Shown piece by piece: positions 8,100-15,671 of a DNA stretch of 64,000 bases. The notes beneath the pieces are model-generated. The model was not told the origin of the DNA, did no database searches, and was given only the letters and a program-made list of their open reading frames with translations. The translations under genes were made by a program, and so were the position numbers. This DNA is from an uncultured Gemmatimonadales bacterium (lineage in GTDB: Bacteria; Gemmatimonadota; Gemmatimonadetes; Longimicrobiales; Gaopeijiaceae). Every line of letters starts with the position of its first letter. The stretch's first letter is position 1. The DNA lies in assembly GCA_937919655.1 (NCBI GenBank), contig CALFPJ010000020.1, forward strand, positions 1 through 64,000. Reading direction: 5' to 3'.

Positions 8100-9664
8100 G
8101 CCCCGATCTCCTCGCCCACGGATACTTCCGGCACGACGCACGCCACATCAATTTCGATATTCTGCTCGGAAAGGGCGCGGTCTAGCGCCGACATCTGCGA
8201 CCGGAAGCTCGCGACCTCTCGCTCCAGCACGCTCAATTCCGCTTCGGCAGCATAAACAATGCGGAGTCGACGCCGGTCCACCCGGTCCTTTAGTTCGGCC
8301 TCACGCTGGTTGTAGACGCGCTCCTCGAGCCACGTCACACCTTCTCGGTTCCAGCAGTCTCTCGGCGGACACGAGGCGATCATCACGCCCCCGACGCCTG
8401 CGCGAATGAAGTACTCGATGACCGAGGTGTGCAGACTGCCGACGCAGCTGATCTGATAGACCTTGGCCCCGGCGACCTCTCGAATGCCCTCCCCCGCTGC
8501 CCCGTGGAAGCACCCAATGATGACGATGTCGTCGCCGCCTAGCGAAGCCTCCTCCATGAACGCCTTCACCTCGACCATCTGGTCACGCCCGGTGCGCTCC
8601 GGGGGGCCCACGCCCATGGGCGCACAAGAGCCCGAGCAGATTCCGCAACTCACGCATTTGTCCGGATTCACGAAGCCGACGAAGCCTTCCCGCCCGTCGT
8701 CTCGGCGGATCATGTCGATGGCTTCATAGGGGCAGTCGTGGTAGCACTGCTCGCAACCAGTGCAGAAGCGGGGGTTCACCCATGAGGGGGCCGGCGCCTT
8801 CTCAGCCTTGGGCTTCATAAGCGCCGGGACGAGAAGCGCTGACGCAACCGCCGCTATGACGGCCAGCCAAACCCACCCCGGGCCCATCTGCTGCGTGAAG
8901 GGCAGCCAAAACCCGTACGCGATGTCAAACGGGACCTCGGTCGGAAGCCTCAAGAGGTCAGCTTTTGGCGCCATCCCGATCGGCCACACGATCGCGACCA
9001 AGGTGAACAGACCCGTCATGGTCCAGAAGAGGGGCTTGGGCGGCATCAAGTAGGTGCGCGCAAGCCGTGAGACGTGAATCCACAGGACCAACGCGATCCC
9101 GACGGGAATCAGGATGTGGGCGAAGAGGTTCAAGAAGAAGAACGCCTGAGGCAGCGCTTCCTCTCCCACGAACGTCCGACGAATCGGCCCGGCAAAAATC
9201 GGGAGGGCATCCATGATTCGCGCACCCTCCGTCGCCAGCACCTGCCCATGTACATCCCAGACCATGACGTAACCGGTCCAGCCGCAAAGAAAGAAGACGC
9301 CCAGGAGCACCACGCCTGACATCCACGCGAGGGCTCGGGGACCCCATGTACGGCCCTGTACGAACATCCGGGCGGCGTGAACGACCGTCGCCACAATGGC
9401 CATGTCCGAGATGTACCGATGCAGTCCCCGAATCCACCTCCCGCCCCACCACTGGGCGGTGATGTTGCCCACGGATTCGTACGGGCTGCCAATGCGGTAG
9501 AAGAGCAGCAGATAAAGGCCTGTGAACAGCAGGATCACGAAACACCCCACAACCAACGCACCTGAGTGATACAGGGGGTTGTAGCGCCAGGTGTAGAGGC
9601 TATTGAACCAACCGTCGAGGCGGGCGAGAACGATACGCCCCCACGCGCGAAAACGCCGGATCAT
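8096..9664 (-). CDS. Cytochrome b / 2x[4Fe-4S] ferredoxin / MvhD-type fusion protein
   Basis: One 522-residue chain joins three redox modules. Residues 1-280 are a cytochrome b N-terminal-type membrane domain with two His pairs spaced by 13 residues (H82/H96 and H183/H197), the bis-heme b pattern. Residues 296-350 hold two ferredoxin motifs (C301,C304,C307,C311 and C337,C340,C343,C347). Residues about 378-470 match the MvhD/FlpD hydrogenase iron-sulfur subunit (IGCFHG, QISCVGSLH, IASCPPRDCWNREG; C385, C407, C432, C437), which in methanogens passes electrons between hydrogenase and heterodisulfide reductase. A C-terminal coiled-coil-like tail follows. It is divergent from the Rrf2/NOR-like operon with a 67-bp shared promoter region. 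A quinone-linked electron-transfer role is inferred. Confidence 0.88.
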   Translation of the reverse strand: MIRRFRAWGRIVLARLDGWFNSLYTWRYNPLYHSGALVVGCFVILLFTGLYLLLFYRIGSPYESVGNITAQWWGGRWIRGLHRYISDMAIVATVVHAARMFVQGRTWGPRALAWMSGVVLLGVFFLCGWTGYVMVWDVHGQVLATEGARIMDALPIFAGPIRRTFVGEEALPQAFFFLNLFAHILIPVGIALVLWIHVSRLARTYLMPPKPLFWTMTGLFTLVAIVWPIGMAPKADLLRLPTEVPFDIAYGFWLPFTQQMGPGWVWLAVIAAVASALLVPALMKPKAEKAPAPSWVNPRFCTGCEQCYHDCPYEAIDMIRRDDGREGFVGFVNPDKCVSCGICSGSCAPMGVGPPERTGRDQMVEVKAFMEEASLGGDDIVIIGCFHGAAGEGIREVAGAKVYQISCVGSLHTSVIEYFIRAGVGGVMIASCPPRDCWNREGVTWLEERVYNQREAELKDRVDRRRLRIVYAAEAELSVLEREVASFRSQMSALDRALSEQNIEIDVACVVPEVSVGEEIGA

Positions 9665-9680
9665 GCTTGTGTCGGAAAGC

Positions 9681-9731
9681 TATTGGTCATATCATCATGT
9701 TAATTACATCAATGCAAATTACAACCCCACC
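9681..9731. promoter_or_regulatory. Shared divergent promoter/operator region, candidate Rrf2 site
   Basis: The 67-bp gap between the cytochrome b fusion and the Rrf2 gene is conspicuously AT-rich for this genome. It contains an imperfect palindrome ATGTTAATTACAT (9697-9709) and a direct repeat of AATTAC (9702-9707 and 9717-9722). Rrf2 proteins commonly bind AT-rich dyads in their own promoters, so autoregulation and control of both flanking operons is plausible. No -35/-10 pair could be assigned with confidence. Confidence 0.4.
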
Positions 9732-10148
9732 ATGATTCTTTCGCAGACCTCGGTGTACGCGTTGAAAGCAGTCATCCATCTGGCCACGCATGGCGCCGGC
9801 GGCCCAGTCCGCGTGGACGACATTGCCGTCGCCCTCGATGTCCCTCGCAACTATCTCTCCAAGATCTTGCATGTGCTTGCTCGGGGAGGCGTGCTGCGGT
9901 CCACACGGGGTCCGCATGGTGGATTTGAGCTCGCGCTCCGCCCCGAAGACATGTTGCTCACGAAGGTGGTCGAGAACTTCGACGACCTCGTTGATGCCTC
10001 TCCGTGTCTACTCGGGCGTAGCGAATGTAGTGACGCCGACCCCTGCGCCGCGCATACACGATGGAAGAGCACCTCGATCGCCGTACGCTCGTTTTTTAAC
10101 GACACAACAGTTGCTGACCTCTCGCGCACCGAGGTGACCCCCGTATAG
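9732..10148 (+). CDS. Rrf2-family transcriptional regulator with three cysteines (NsrR/IscR-like)
   Basis: The start is set at ATG 9732 because MILSQTSVYALKAVIHLA is the normal beginning of Rrf2 proteins; an in-frame ATG at 9603 would overlap the divergent gene. The 138-residue product has the winged helix (VDDIAVALDVPRNYLSKILHVLARGG) and the wing motif TRGPHGGFELA. Three cysteines, C92, C99 and C105 (C-x6-C-x5-C), sit in the loop that binds an Fe-S cluster in NsrR, IscR and relatives. Spacing differs slightly from E. coli NsrR and IscR, so the ligand state cannot be read off. Being first in the NOR-like operon makes an NO sensor attractive; iron-sulfur status is the alternative. Confidence 0.88.
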   Translation: MILSQTSVYALKAVIHLATHGAGGPVRVDDIAVALDVPRNYLSKILHVLARGGVLRSTRGPHGGFELALRPEDMLLTKVVENFDDLVDASPCLLGRSECSDADPCAAHTRWKSTSIAVRSFFNDTTVADLSRTEVTPV

Positions 10149-10248
10149 TTTGATTTTGAAGTAATTGGATCTGGCCCACGCGACCCTCCCCTTCGCGGAT
10201 CCAGTGGTTTTGTAGCAGCGGTACCAACACCACTTGGAGGCCAAAACG

Positions 10249-10419
10249 ATGGATGAAACGACCCCCGGCCCAGACGGGCTGGAAGAGATTCCTTGGGGCC
10301 AGCGATTCTATGATCGACCCTTTGTGCTGCTCGCGCTGGGGATGACGATCATGCTGGTCGTATTCACCGGATGGGGGCTGTGGGAGATCTTGAGTCTCCC
10401 CACAGCTACCCTGCCGTAG
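10249..10419 (+). CDS. Small one-helix membrane protein, probable accessory subunit of the heme-copper complex
   Basis: The start is the ATG at 10249, with GGAGG (10236-10240) 8 bp upstream; a TTG at 10234 is less likely because it would overlap that ribosome site. The 56-residue product has a polar N-terminus, a conserved-looking FYDRPFVLLA entry and one membrane helix (about residues 27-47). It lies 12 bp before subunit II. Small one-helix subunits of this type accompany B-family (ba3) and related heme-copper enzymes, where subunit IIa completes the missing helix. The shared promoter and spacing support the same complex, but the family is not recognisable from sequence alone. Confidence 0.75.
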   Translation: MDETTPGPDGLEEIPWGQRFYDRPFVLLALGMTIMLVVFTGWGLWEILSLPTATLP

Positions 10420-10431
10420 GGGGGATACGCA

Positions 10432-10983
10432 ATGCACACTACAGGCGTAACGTCTCCCGAACGCATCTGGTGGAAACCCGCCCACAAGTCCGAGAAGATC
10501 TGGGCCACCATCGCCTTTATTTGGTGTATGGTACTCTTCGCGATGATGCCGCTGTGGCATTTCCGCGGAGGCCAGAATCCGTCAGGTATCCGCGCGAGGG
10601 TTGATCCCGTTGCCTATCGGGCTCGGTACGACCAGTTCGTGGCGGACTACCAGGTCGGTACCGAAAACGGAATCCCGGTCGTGGCGCCGCCTGCCGGCGC
10701 AGAGGTGTACCTGCTCGGACAGATGTGGCAATGGACTCCGATCCTGCAGCTCCAACAGGGATCTGAGTACACACTCCATCTCTCTTCGTGGGACGTGAAC
10801 CACGGATTCAACCTCTATCCGTTCAACGTCAACTTCCAAGTGGTGCCGGGCTATGACTACGGTCTGCGCGTCACGCCAACGGAAGCGGGCGATTATCGGA
10901 TCGTATGCAACGAATTTTGCGGCGTGGGCCACCACCTCATGGTCGGCAAGATTCTCGTCACGGAAGCCGGAGGCCAGCCATGA
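10432..10983 (+). CDS. CuA-type heme-copper oxidoreductase subunit II
   Basis: A 183-residue protein with one N-terminal membrane helix (about 24-42) and a periplasmic cupredoxin domain. The binuclear CuA ligands are all present: H124 in SWDVNHGFNL, then C159, E161, C163, H167 and M170 in the C-x3-C-x3-H-x2-M pattern of CNEFCGVGHHLM. The short single-helix architecture resembles B-family (ba3-type) subunit II. It accepts electrons from a soluble c-type cytochrome or cupredoxin and passes them to subunit I. Its stop overlaps the subunit I start (ATGA), so the two are translationally coupled. Classical cNOR and qNOR lack CuA, so its presence separates this complex from those groups. Confidence 0.95.
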   Translation: MHTTGVTSPERIWWKPAHKSEKIWATIAFIWCMVLFAMMPLWHFRGGQNPSGIRARVDPVAYRARYDQFVADYQVGTENGIPVVAPPAGAEVYLLGQMWQWTPILQLQQGSEYTLHLSSWDVNHGFNLYPFNVNFQVVPGYDYGLRVTPTEAGDYRIVCNEFCGVGHHLMVGKILVTEAGGQP

Positions 10984-12722
10984 GCACCACCGCGCCTGCG
11001 GGCGAATTCCGTACCTGTCCTACGACAGGGCTTAAGGTCCACAAAGCCGCCGATGCTCTGATCAAGGCCAATGCAGTTGTCGCCACGGTGGCGCTACTTA
11101 TTGGTGGCATCGCAGCGATCCTCGTGCTGCTCACGCGCTGGCAGGCGGTTCATCTGCTCGACGCCGTCTGGTTCTACCGGATCCTGACGGTGCACGGGAT
11201 GAACATGCTCATCTTCTTCATCCTGTTCTTTGAGATGGCGGTCCTGTACTTCGCGTCGGCGGTGATACTCAGCTCTAGAGTGGCGACACCAAAATTTGGT
11301 TGGGTGGCGTTCGCCCTCATGGTGATCGGCATGGGCATGGTCGAGTGGACCATGTTCACAGGCCGGGCAGACGTGCTGTTCACGTCCTACGTGCCCTTGA
11401 GGGCTCACCCACTGTTCTACCTCGGCGTGATTCTCTTCGCTGTGGGCGCGATCATCGTTACGGCGGTCTTCTTCGGCACCATCGTGATTGCGAAGCGAGA
11501 GAAGACCTACGAGGGCTCTGTGCCGCTCGTCACCTTCGGTGCGATCACCGCGGCGATCATTGCGGCGATCACGCTGCTGCACGGTGCCGCGATCTACATC
11601 CCGACCTTCATTTGGTCGATCAATCCCGAGTGGCTGACGGTCGACCCTGAGGTCTACCGCATGGTGTGGTGGGGCCTTGGGCACTCATCTCAGCAGATCA
11701 ACGTGGCCGCGATGGTCTCGATCTGGTATCTGCTTGGCGCGCTGACGGTCGGTGCGGTGGTCGTCAATGAGAAGATCAGTCGCACGGCCTTCGTGCTCTA
11801 CATCCTGTTCATCTCGATGGCGTCTGCGCACCACCTTCTCGTGGATCCAGGATTCGGTCCAGCGTGGAAGATCGTGAACACGTCGTACTTCATGTACATG
11901 GCGGTGCTCGCGTCGATGCTCCACGGCTTCACCGTACCCGCCGGCATCGAGATGGGCATGAGGCTGCGCGGCTTCACGCAGGGCATTTTCGGATGGCTGC
12001 GGAGGGCGCCGTGGGGTGACCCTGGCTTCAGTTCGTTGGTTCTTTCGGTGGTCATCTTCGGCTTCGTCGGCGGCATTACCGGCGTGACCTTCGGCACCGA
12101 GCAGATCAACATCATCGCGCACAATACGCTGCGGATTCCGGGGCACTTCCACGCCACGGTCGTGAGCGGAACGGCGATGGCCTTCATGGGCATCACCTAC
12201 TACCTGATTCCGTTGATTTTCAGAAAGAAAGTGGCGTTCTACGGGATGGCCAGGTGGCAACCTTATGTGTTCAGCATCGGCATGTTGATCTTTTCTCTGT
12301 CGATGACGTTCGCGGGAAGCTTCGGCGTGCCGCGGCGGCACTGGGACATCACCTTCACGGGTGCGCCGTTCGACGTCGCGTTCTCACCGGCGGTCGATCT
12401 TCTGTTGGGCATCATGGCCATCGGTGGCCTGCTCGGCGCGGTGGGTGGTGGCATGTACATCCTGATCACCGTCTGGTCTGTCTTCTTCGGCAAGCCGCTT
12501 GGGGATGACTGTACCGACGTGGCCTTGGCAGGCACCGTGCCTCCGGGCGTGTATAACCGTCCGTTCCTGGAGCTGCCGACGGAAGACGTCGAACTCGAGG
12601 AACATGGAAAGTTGGGCATGATGCCCGGCACCATGATCCTGGTGATGATCTTCTTGGTCGCCTTTATCGTCTACTACTTCGCCAACTGGAAACTTCTGTC
12701 GGCGATGTGGCAGATCGGGTAG
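10980..12722 (+). CDS. Heme-copper subunit I, eNOR-like nitric oxide reductase candidate
   Basis: The start is the ATG overlapping the subunit II stop. The 580-residue protein has about 13-14 membrane helices. All metal-ligand histidines are visible: H72 (VHGMNM, low-spin heme), H235 (WGLGHSSQQ, metal B), H284-H285 (SAHHLL), H389 and H391 (IPGHFHATV). In A- and B-family oxidases the residue four after the first metal-B histidine is Tyr (HPEVY or HPxVY), covalently linked to that His and needed for O2 splitting. Here it is Q239. NO reductases lack this Tyr. The NTLRIPGHFH region is most like B-family enzymes. The Gln substitution with retained CuA fits the eNOR family described from Rhodothermus marinus. 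Family placement is by recall; an oxidase with a displaced Tyr is the alternative. Confidence 0.85.
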   Translation: MSTTAPAGEFRTCPTTGLKVHKAADALIKANAVVATVALLIGGIAAILVLLTRWQAVHLLDAVWFYRILTVHGMNMLIFFILFFEMAVLYFASAVILSSRVATPKFGWVAFALMVIGMGMVEWTMFTGRADVLFTSYVPLRAHPLFYLGVILFAVGAIIVTAVFFGTIVIAKREKTYEGSVPLVTFGAITAAIIAAITLLHGAAIYIPTFIWSINPEWLTVDPEVYRMVWWGLGHSSQQINVAAMVSIWYLLGALTVGAVVVNEKISRTAFVLYILFISMASAHHLLVDPGFGPAWKIVNTSYFMYMAVLASMLHGFTVPAGIEMGMRLRGFTQGIFGWLRRAPWGDPGFSSLVLSVVIFGFVGGITGVTFGTEQINIIAHNTLRIPGHFHATVVSGTAMAFMGITYYLIPLIFRKKVAFYGMARWQPYVFSIGMLIFSLSMTFAGSFGVPRRHWDITFTGAPFDVAFSPAVDLLLGIMAIGGLLGAVGGGMYILITVWSVFFGKPLGDDCTDVALAGTVPPGVYNRPFLELPTEDVELEEHGKLGMMPGTMILVMIFLVAFIVYYFANWKLLSAMWQIG

Positions 12723-12741
12723 CACAACAGTGAAATGGGTT

Positions 12742-12775
12742 GGAAGGGGTGGGGTCATACGGCCCCGCCCCTTCC
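12742..12775. terminator. GC-rich hairpin between subunit I and the SCO gene
   Basis: GGAAGGGG and CCCCTTCC arms with additional G/C pairing enclose a short loop. There is no clear T-tract on the + strand, so it may be a partial terminator or mRNA-stabilising stem that lowers expression of the downstream chaperone gene. Confidence 0.55.
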
Positions 12776-12800
12776 GTGTTCATAGGGGCGATATTCAATC

Positions 12801-13697
12801 ATGATTCGAAATCAAGACAGGTGGCCTCTAGGGGCGGTCGGATTCATCCTAGTTGTCTCTGTGGCGTGGTGGGGCTTCGCGCTCTTCACCCTGCCCGGGG
12901 TCCCGGAGTGGGTCGCACGGGCGCGTGCGGTTTGCTTCAACGTCACGGACAACGGGCTGCCTGACGCCAAGGGCTGGCTCCTTCTGATCGGTCAGCCGCC
13001 GGCCATGCTCCTCGCGCTTTACACAGGCTGGAGCACTGAAGTGCGGGCAACGCTCGCCCATCTGGTCACGCAACCGTCCGGCCGCGGCCTCCTAGGGGGC
13101 ACGGTCGTCTTCGTGATCACTGGCTTCGCGCTTGCTGGCCTGAAGGTTGTCGACGCCCAGCTGCCGGCGCCTTCGCTCAACCCCATGGGCATGGCGGTGG
13201 GTGAGCCACTACCCGAGACGTACCCACGGCTGGATCGCCCTTGGCCGGTGATGGCGGACTTGGTCGATCAGAGAGGTGACCCGTTCACGCTAGAGAGCCT
13301 CTCGAGCAAGCAGGCCTTCGTGACGTTCGCGTTCGGACACTGCGTGACCATCTGCCCGATGGTCGTTCACAGCGCTCGCGGCGCGCGCCTCGAACTCGGC
13401 CGCGATATGCCGATCGTGGTCTTCACGCTCGACCCGTGGCGGGATACGCCGGGAAGGCTACCGGCACTCGTAGAACAGTTCGAACTGGACCCGGACCGGG
13501 ATTTCGTGGTGAGTGGATCGATCGAAGCGGTGAACGCTGCCCTCGACGCGCTCCAAATGGTGCGAGAGAGGGACGAGCAGACCGGCGACGTGGCGCACCC
13601 CGCGCTCGTGTATCTGGTGGAGGGCGACGGCACGATCGCCTACGGGGCTACCGGCGTGCTCGACCACCTCGTCCAGTTAGCTGAACGCCTGCGCTGA
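12801..13697 (+). CDS. SCO1/SenC-type copper chaperone with an N-terminal multi-helix membrane domain
   Basis: A 298-residue protein. Residues 1-120 contain three hydrophobic segments (about 10-30, 58-78 and 100-118), where ordinary SCO proteins have a single anchor. Residues 135-298 form the thioredoxin-like SCO domain: copper motif C181-x3-C185 in FGHCVTICPMV and the distal H266 in VAHPALVYLV. SCO proteins load CuA in subunit II, which fits its position 78 bp after subunit I. The membrane extension may be a fused small assembly protein. The gene is followed by a bidirectional terminator. Confidence 0.88.
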   Translation: MIRNQDRWPLGAVGFILVVSVAWWGFALFTLPGVPEWVARARAVCFNVTDNGLPDAKGWLLLIGQPPAMLLALYTGWSTEVRATLAHLVTQPSGRGLLGGTVVFVITGFALAGLKVVDAQLPAPSLNPMGMAVGEPLPETYPRLDRPWPVMADLVDQRGDPFTLESLSSKQAFVTFAFGHCVTICPMVVHSARGARLELGRDMPIVVFTLDPWRDTPGRLPALVEQFELDPDRDFVVSGSIEAVNAALDALQMVRERDEQTGDVAHPALVYLVEGDGTIAYGATGVLDHLVQLAERLR

Positions 13698-13730
13698 CCT
13701 ACCTCGGTCTGCCGGGAGGGCTGAATGCAC

Positions 13731-13764
13731 GAAGGGCCCGCCAGCCAAAGCTGTCGGGCCCTTC
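13731..13764. terminator. Bidirectional terminator between convergent genes
   Basis: A perfect 10-bp inverted repeat, GAAGGGCCCG (13731-13740) and CGGGCCCTTC (13755-13764), with a 14-nt loop. It lies between the SCO gene and the convergent adhesin-like gene and can serve both. Confidence 0.8.
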
Positions 13765-13782
13765 TGCTACTCGGGGCGGAAA

Positions 13783-14718
13783 CTAGTTCCCGCGGCGACG
13801 CCGGCGTTCCTTCTTGGCAGGCACGTTGACCGAGCCCTCGACGCCACTGTGGCTGATGCTGCCGCTACCGTCATCGCTGACGGTGAAGTTGCCCGCGACG
13901 TTCGTGACGCTGATTGAGCCTGAACCGTCGTCGTCCACCAGGACGTCCTGACCGACTTCACTGACCTGGATCGAGCCTGAACCGTCATTCAGCGTTACAG
14001 AGCCACGCACATCTTCGATGGTGATCGACCCCGAGCCATCAATGACCTCGAGGTCGCCAGAGACACCGGAGACCCTGAGAGACCCGGACGAGTCATCAAT
14101 CCAAACGGACCCGCTCGCGCCACGGACTTCGATTTCTCCGGACGAGTCATCAATGCGGAGTGCACCTGACCCTGAGATTTCCATGCCACCCGAGGAGTCC
14201 TCGATGTCCAAGTCCATGCCGAGGGGCACTAGAATGGTCAGATCGATCTTGGCGGTGTTGTTGCCGCTCCAACTCCGGCGGCTGCTCTCAGGATAATGCG
14301 CCGAGAGGATGATCTCAGAGCCGTTGCGATCGACGCTGAGCGTGAGGTCGTCCAAGTACTCCTCTCGCGAAGCACAGACGGCGCCGACGACTTCAATGTG
14401 ATTGAGCCCCTGACGCCCTTCGATGTTCAACTCGCCAGAACCCGCATGAACAGCGAGTTGGTTTGCGAGCGACGCTGGGATGTTCAAGGTCCGGTCGACT
14501 TCGAACGAGCACGAACCGCCGCCGTTGCGGACATGCACCACGATTTCGGGGTCTACCTCGACCTGAACGTCGACGTCTACATCGAAGTCCTGCGCGAAGT
14601 CGTACTCGAAGCGATCATCGTCGTACGCGGTCTGCGCGAAGGCGTCCTCCACGTAGTCACCGCCAAGTCCAATCACACTATAGCATAGGAACAGCGACGC
14701 TACTCTGAATCCGCTCAT
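13783..14718 (-). CDS. Exported DUF4097-like beta-solenoid repeat protein
   Basis: Three consecutive ATG codons lie at 14724-14716; the third (14718) has the best spacing from the GGGGGGAAGG ribosome site. The 311-residue product has a signal peptide ending at the AFAQ region. The mature N-terminus is acidic (DVDVDVQVEVDPE). The C-terminal two thirds are short repeats of the kind DDSSGSIxVxG and DGSGSIxVxxV, each about 14-20 residues, typical of DUF4097/DUF2807 right-handed beta-helix proteins. It ends in a basic tail, KKERRRRRGN. Such proteins are thought to be surface-associated, but no activity is known. The convergent neighbour is the SCO gene. Confidence 0.82.
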   Translation of the reverse strand: MSGFRVASLFLCYSVIGLGGDYVEDAFAQTAYDDDRFEYDFAQDFDVDVDVQVEVDPEIVVHVRNGGGSCSFEVDRTLNIPASLANQLAVHAGSGELNIEGRQGLNHIEVVGAVCASREEYLDDLTLSVDRNGSEIILSAHYPESSRRSWSGNNTAKIDLTILVPLGMDLDIEDSSGGMEISGSGALRIDDSSGEIEVRGASGSVWIDDSSGSLRVSGVSGDLEVIDGSGSITIEDVRGSVTLNDGSGSIQVSEVGQDVLVDDDGSGSISVTNVAGNFTVSDDGSGSISHSGVEGSVNVPAKKERRRRRGN

Positions 14719-15098
14719 CATCATCCTTCCCCCCCTCGGTGGACCGTCATTCCTGCGCTTGTAGCGATTTGGACGCCACCACCTAGACAAAGGTTGGATC
14801 GCGTCCGCATCGCAGCGGGGCATCACGCGCTGTCCCCACGTTCCTCACTCCTGACGAGATCACGAGCCGCCGCGTTTCAACACATGACTCACACAATCCA
14901 TTGGACCGACGTCCCCCTGGCTGTTCGAGACGCCGGGGGACCACACTGCTTCTGGTCCGCAGGAGCAAATGTGCGACTCTACAGCATGGATTCGTCTCTT
15001 GAGGCGAGGCTCAGACCCACCAGCATGCAGCGGCCACTCGACTCTTCACCAAGGGCTCGCCCGATCTTGACGCACGTGAGCGCGCCGGACTTCCAACC
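14719..15098. other. Intergenic stretch without a supported gene
   Basis: This 380-bp gap separates two divergent exported-protein genes. Open frames exist on both strands but none has a ribosome site, recognisable protein or sensible codon pattern. It presumably holds the two divergent promoters; no clear box was assigned. Confidence 0.5.
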
Positions 15099-15671
15099 AT
15101 GAACCCGATAAAAACGTGGTCCCTTCGCGGTGGCCTGATCATCACCGCGTTCGCACTTTTCCTCCCGACTGCGGCCGACGCACAGCGCCGAGGCCGGCAG
15201 GACGAAGTGAAGTTGCCATGGCCCCAAATTCTGGCGGGCATCCACTTCGGGTACGACGACAAATCCAACGGCGCCATAATCGGGGTTCAGGCGCGCATCC
15301 CCCTCCTGCGCAACGGCAGGCTGGAATTCGCGCCGAACACTGACCTGACTTTTGTCCGTGGCCTCAGGGAGCGCGAATACAACCTCGAGGCGGTGGTCAT
15401 TCCGGGGGGGCGTCGCGGTGGGCTCTACGCCGGCGGCGGCGTGGCCTGGCGAAATTCCATTTTCACGTCCGGACCCGGAGGCCCGCGCGAGACGATACGA
15501 GGCTTCAGCGTACTGCTCGGACTCAAGTCTGGGACGGTAGCAGAATTTTTCGGCTCTCAGATCGAACTCCGCTGGGTTTTTCTTGATGGCGTCCCGTTCG
15601 ACCCGCAAACGATCACCTTCGGAGTCAACTTTCCACTGACGGGTCGAGGCAGATCAGCCTCCGGGTCCTGA
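15099..15671 (+). CDS. Probable outer-membrane beta-barrel protein
   Basis: A 190-residue protein with a signal peptide (MNPIKTWSLRGG, hydrophobic core, TAADAQ). The mature part alternates short amphipathic strands with glycine-rich turns (LAGIHFGYDDKSNG, GLYAGGGVAWRN, RGFSVLLGLKSG), as in small 8-stranded barrels of the OmpW/opacity type. It ends near GVNFPLTG with a short tail. No specific family was recognised. Its stop overlaps the proposed CTG start of the downstream sugar-dehydrogenase-like lipoprotein, suggesting coupled translation. Confidence 0.75.
   Translation: MNPIKTWSLRGGLIITAFALFLPTAADAQRRGRQDEVKLPWPQILAGIHFGYDDKSNGAIIGVQARIPLLRNGRLEFAPNTDLTFVRGLREREYNLEAVVIPGGRRGGLYAGGGVAWRNSIFTSGPGGPRETIRGFSVLLGLKSGTVAEFFGSQIELRWVFLDGVPFDPQTITFGVNFPLTGRGRSASGS

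Noticed and set aside
10980-12722. Ordinary cytochrome c oxidase
   Set aside because: The Tyr four residues after the first metal-B histidine, shared by A- and B-family oxidases, is Gln here, so a plain oxidase call is not supported.
14794-15102. A 102-codon + frame before the barrel gene
   Set aside because: No ribosome site, low-information product and it runs into the true start of the downstream gene.
14979-15608. A 209-codon minus frame opposite the small barrel gene
   Set aside because: The + strand product has a signal peptide and barrel-like pattern; the minus frame has none and no ribosome site.
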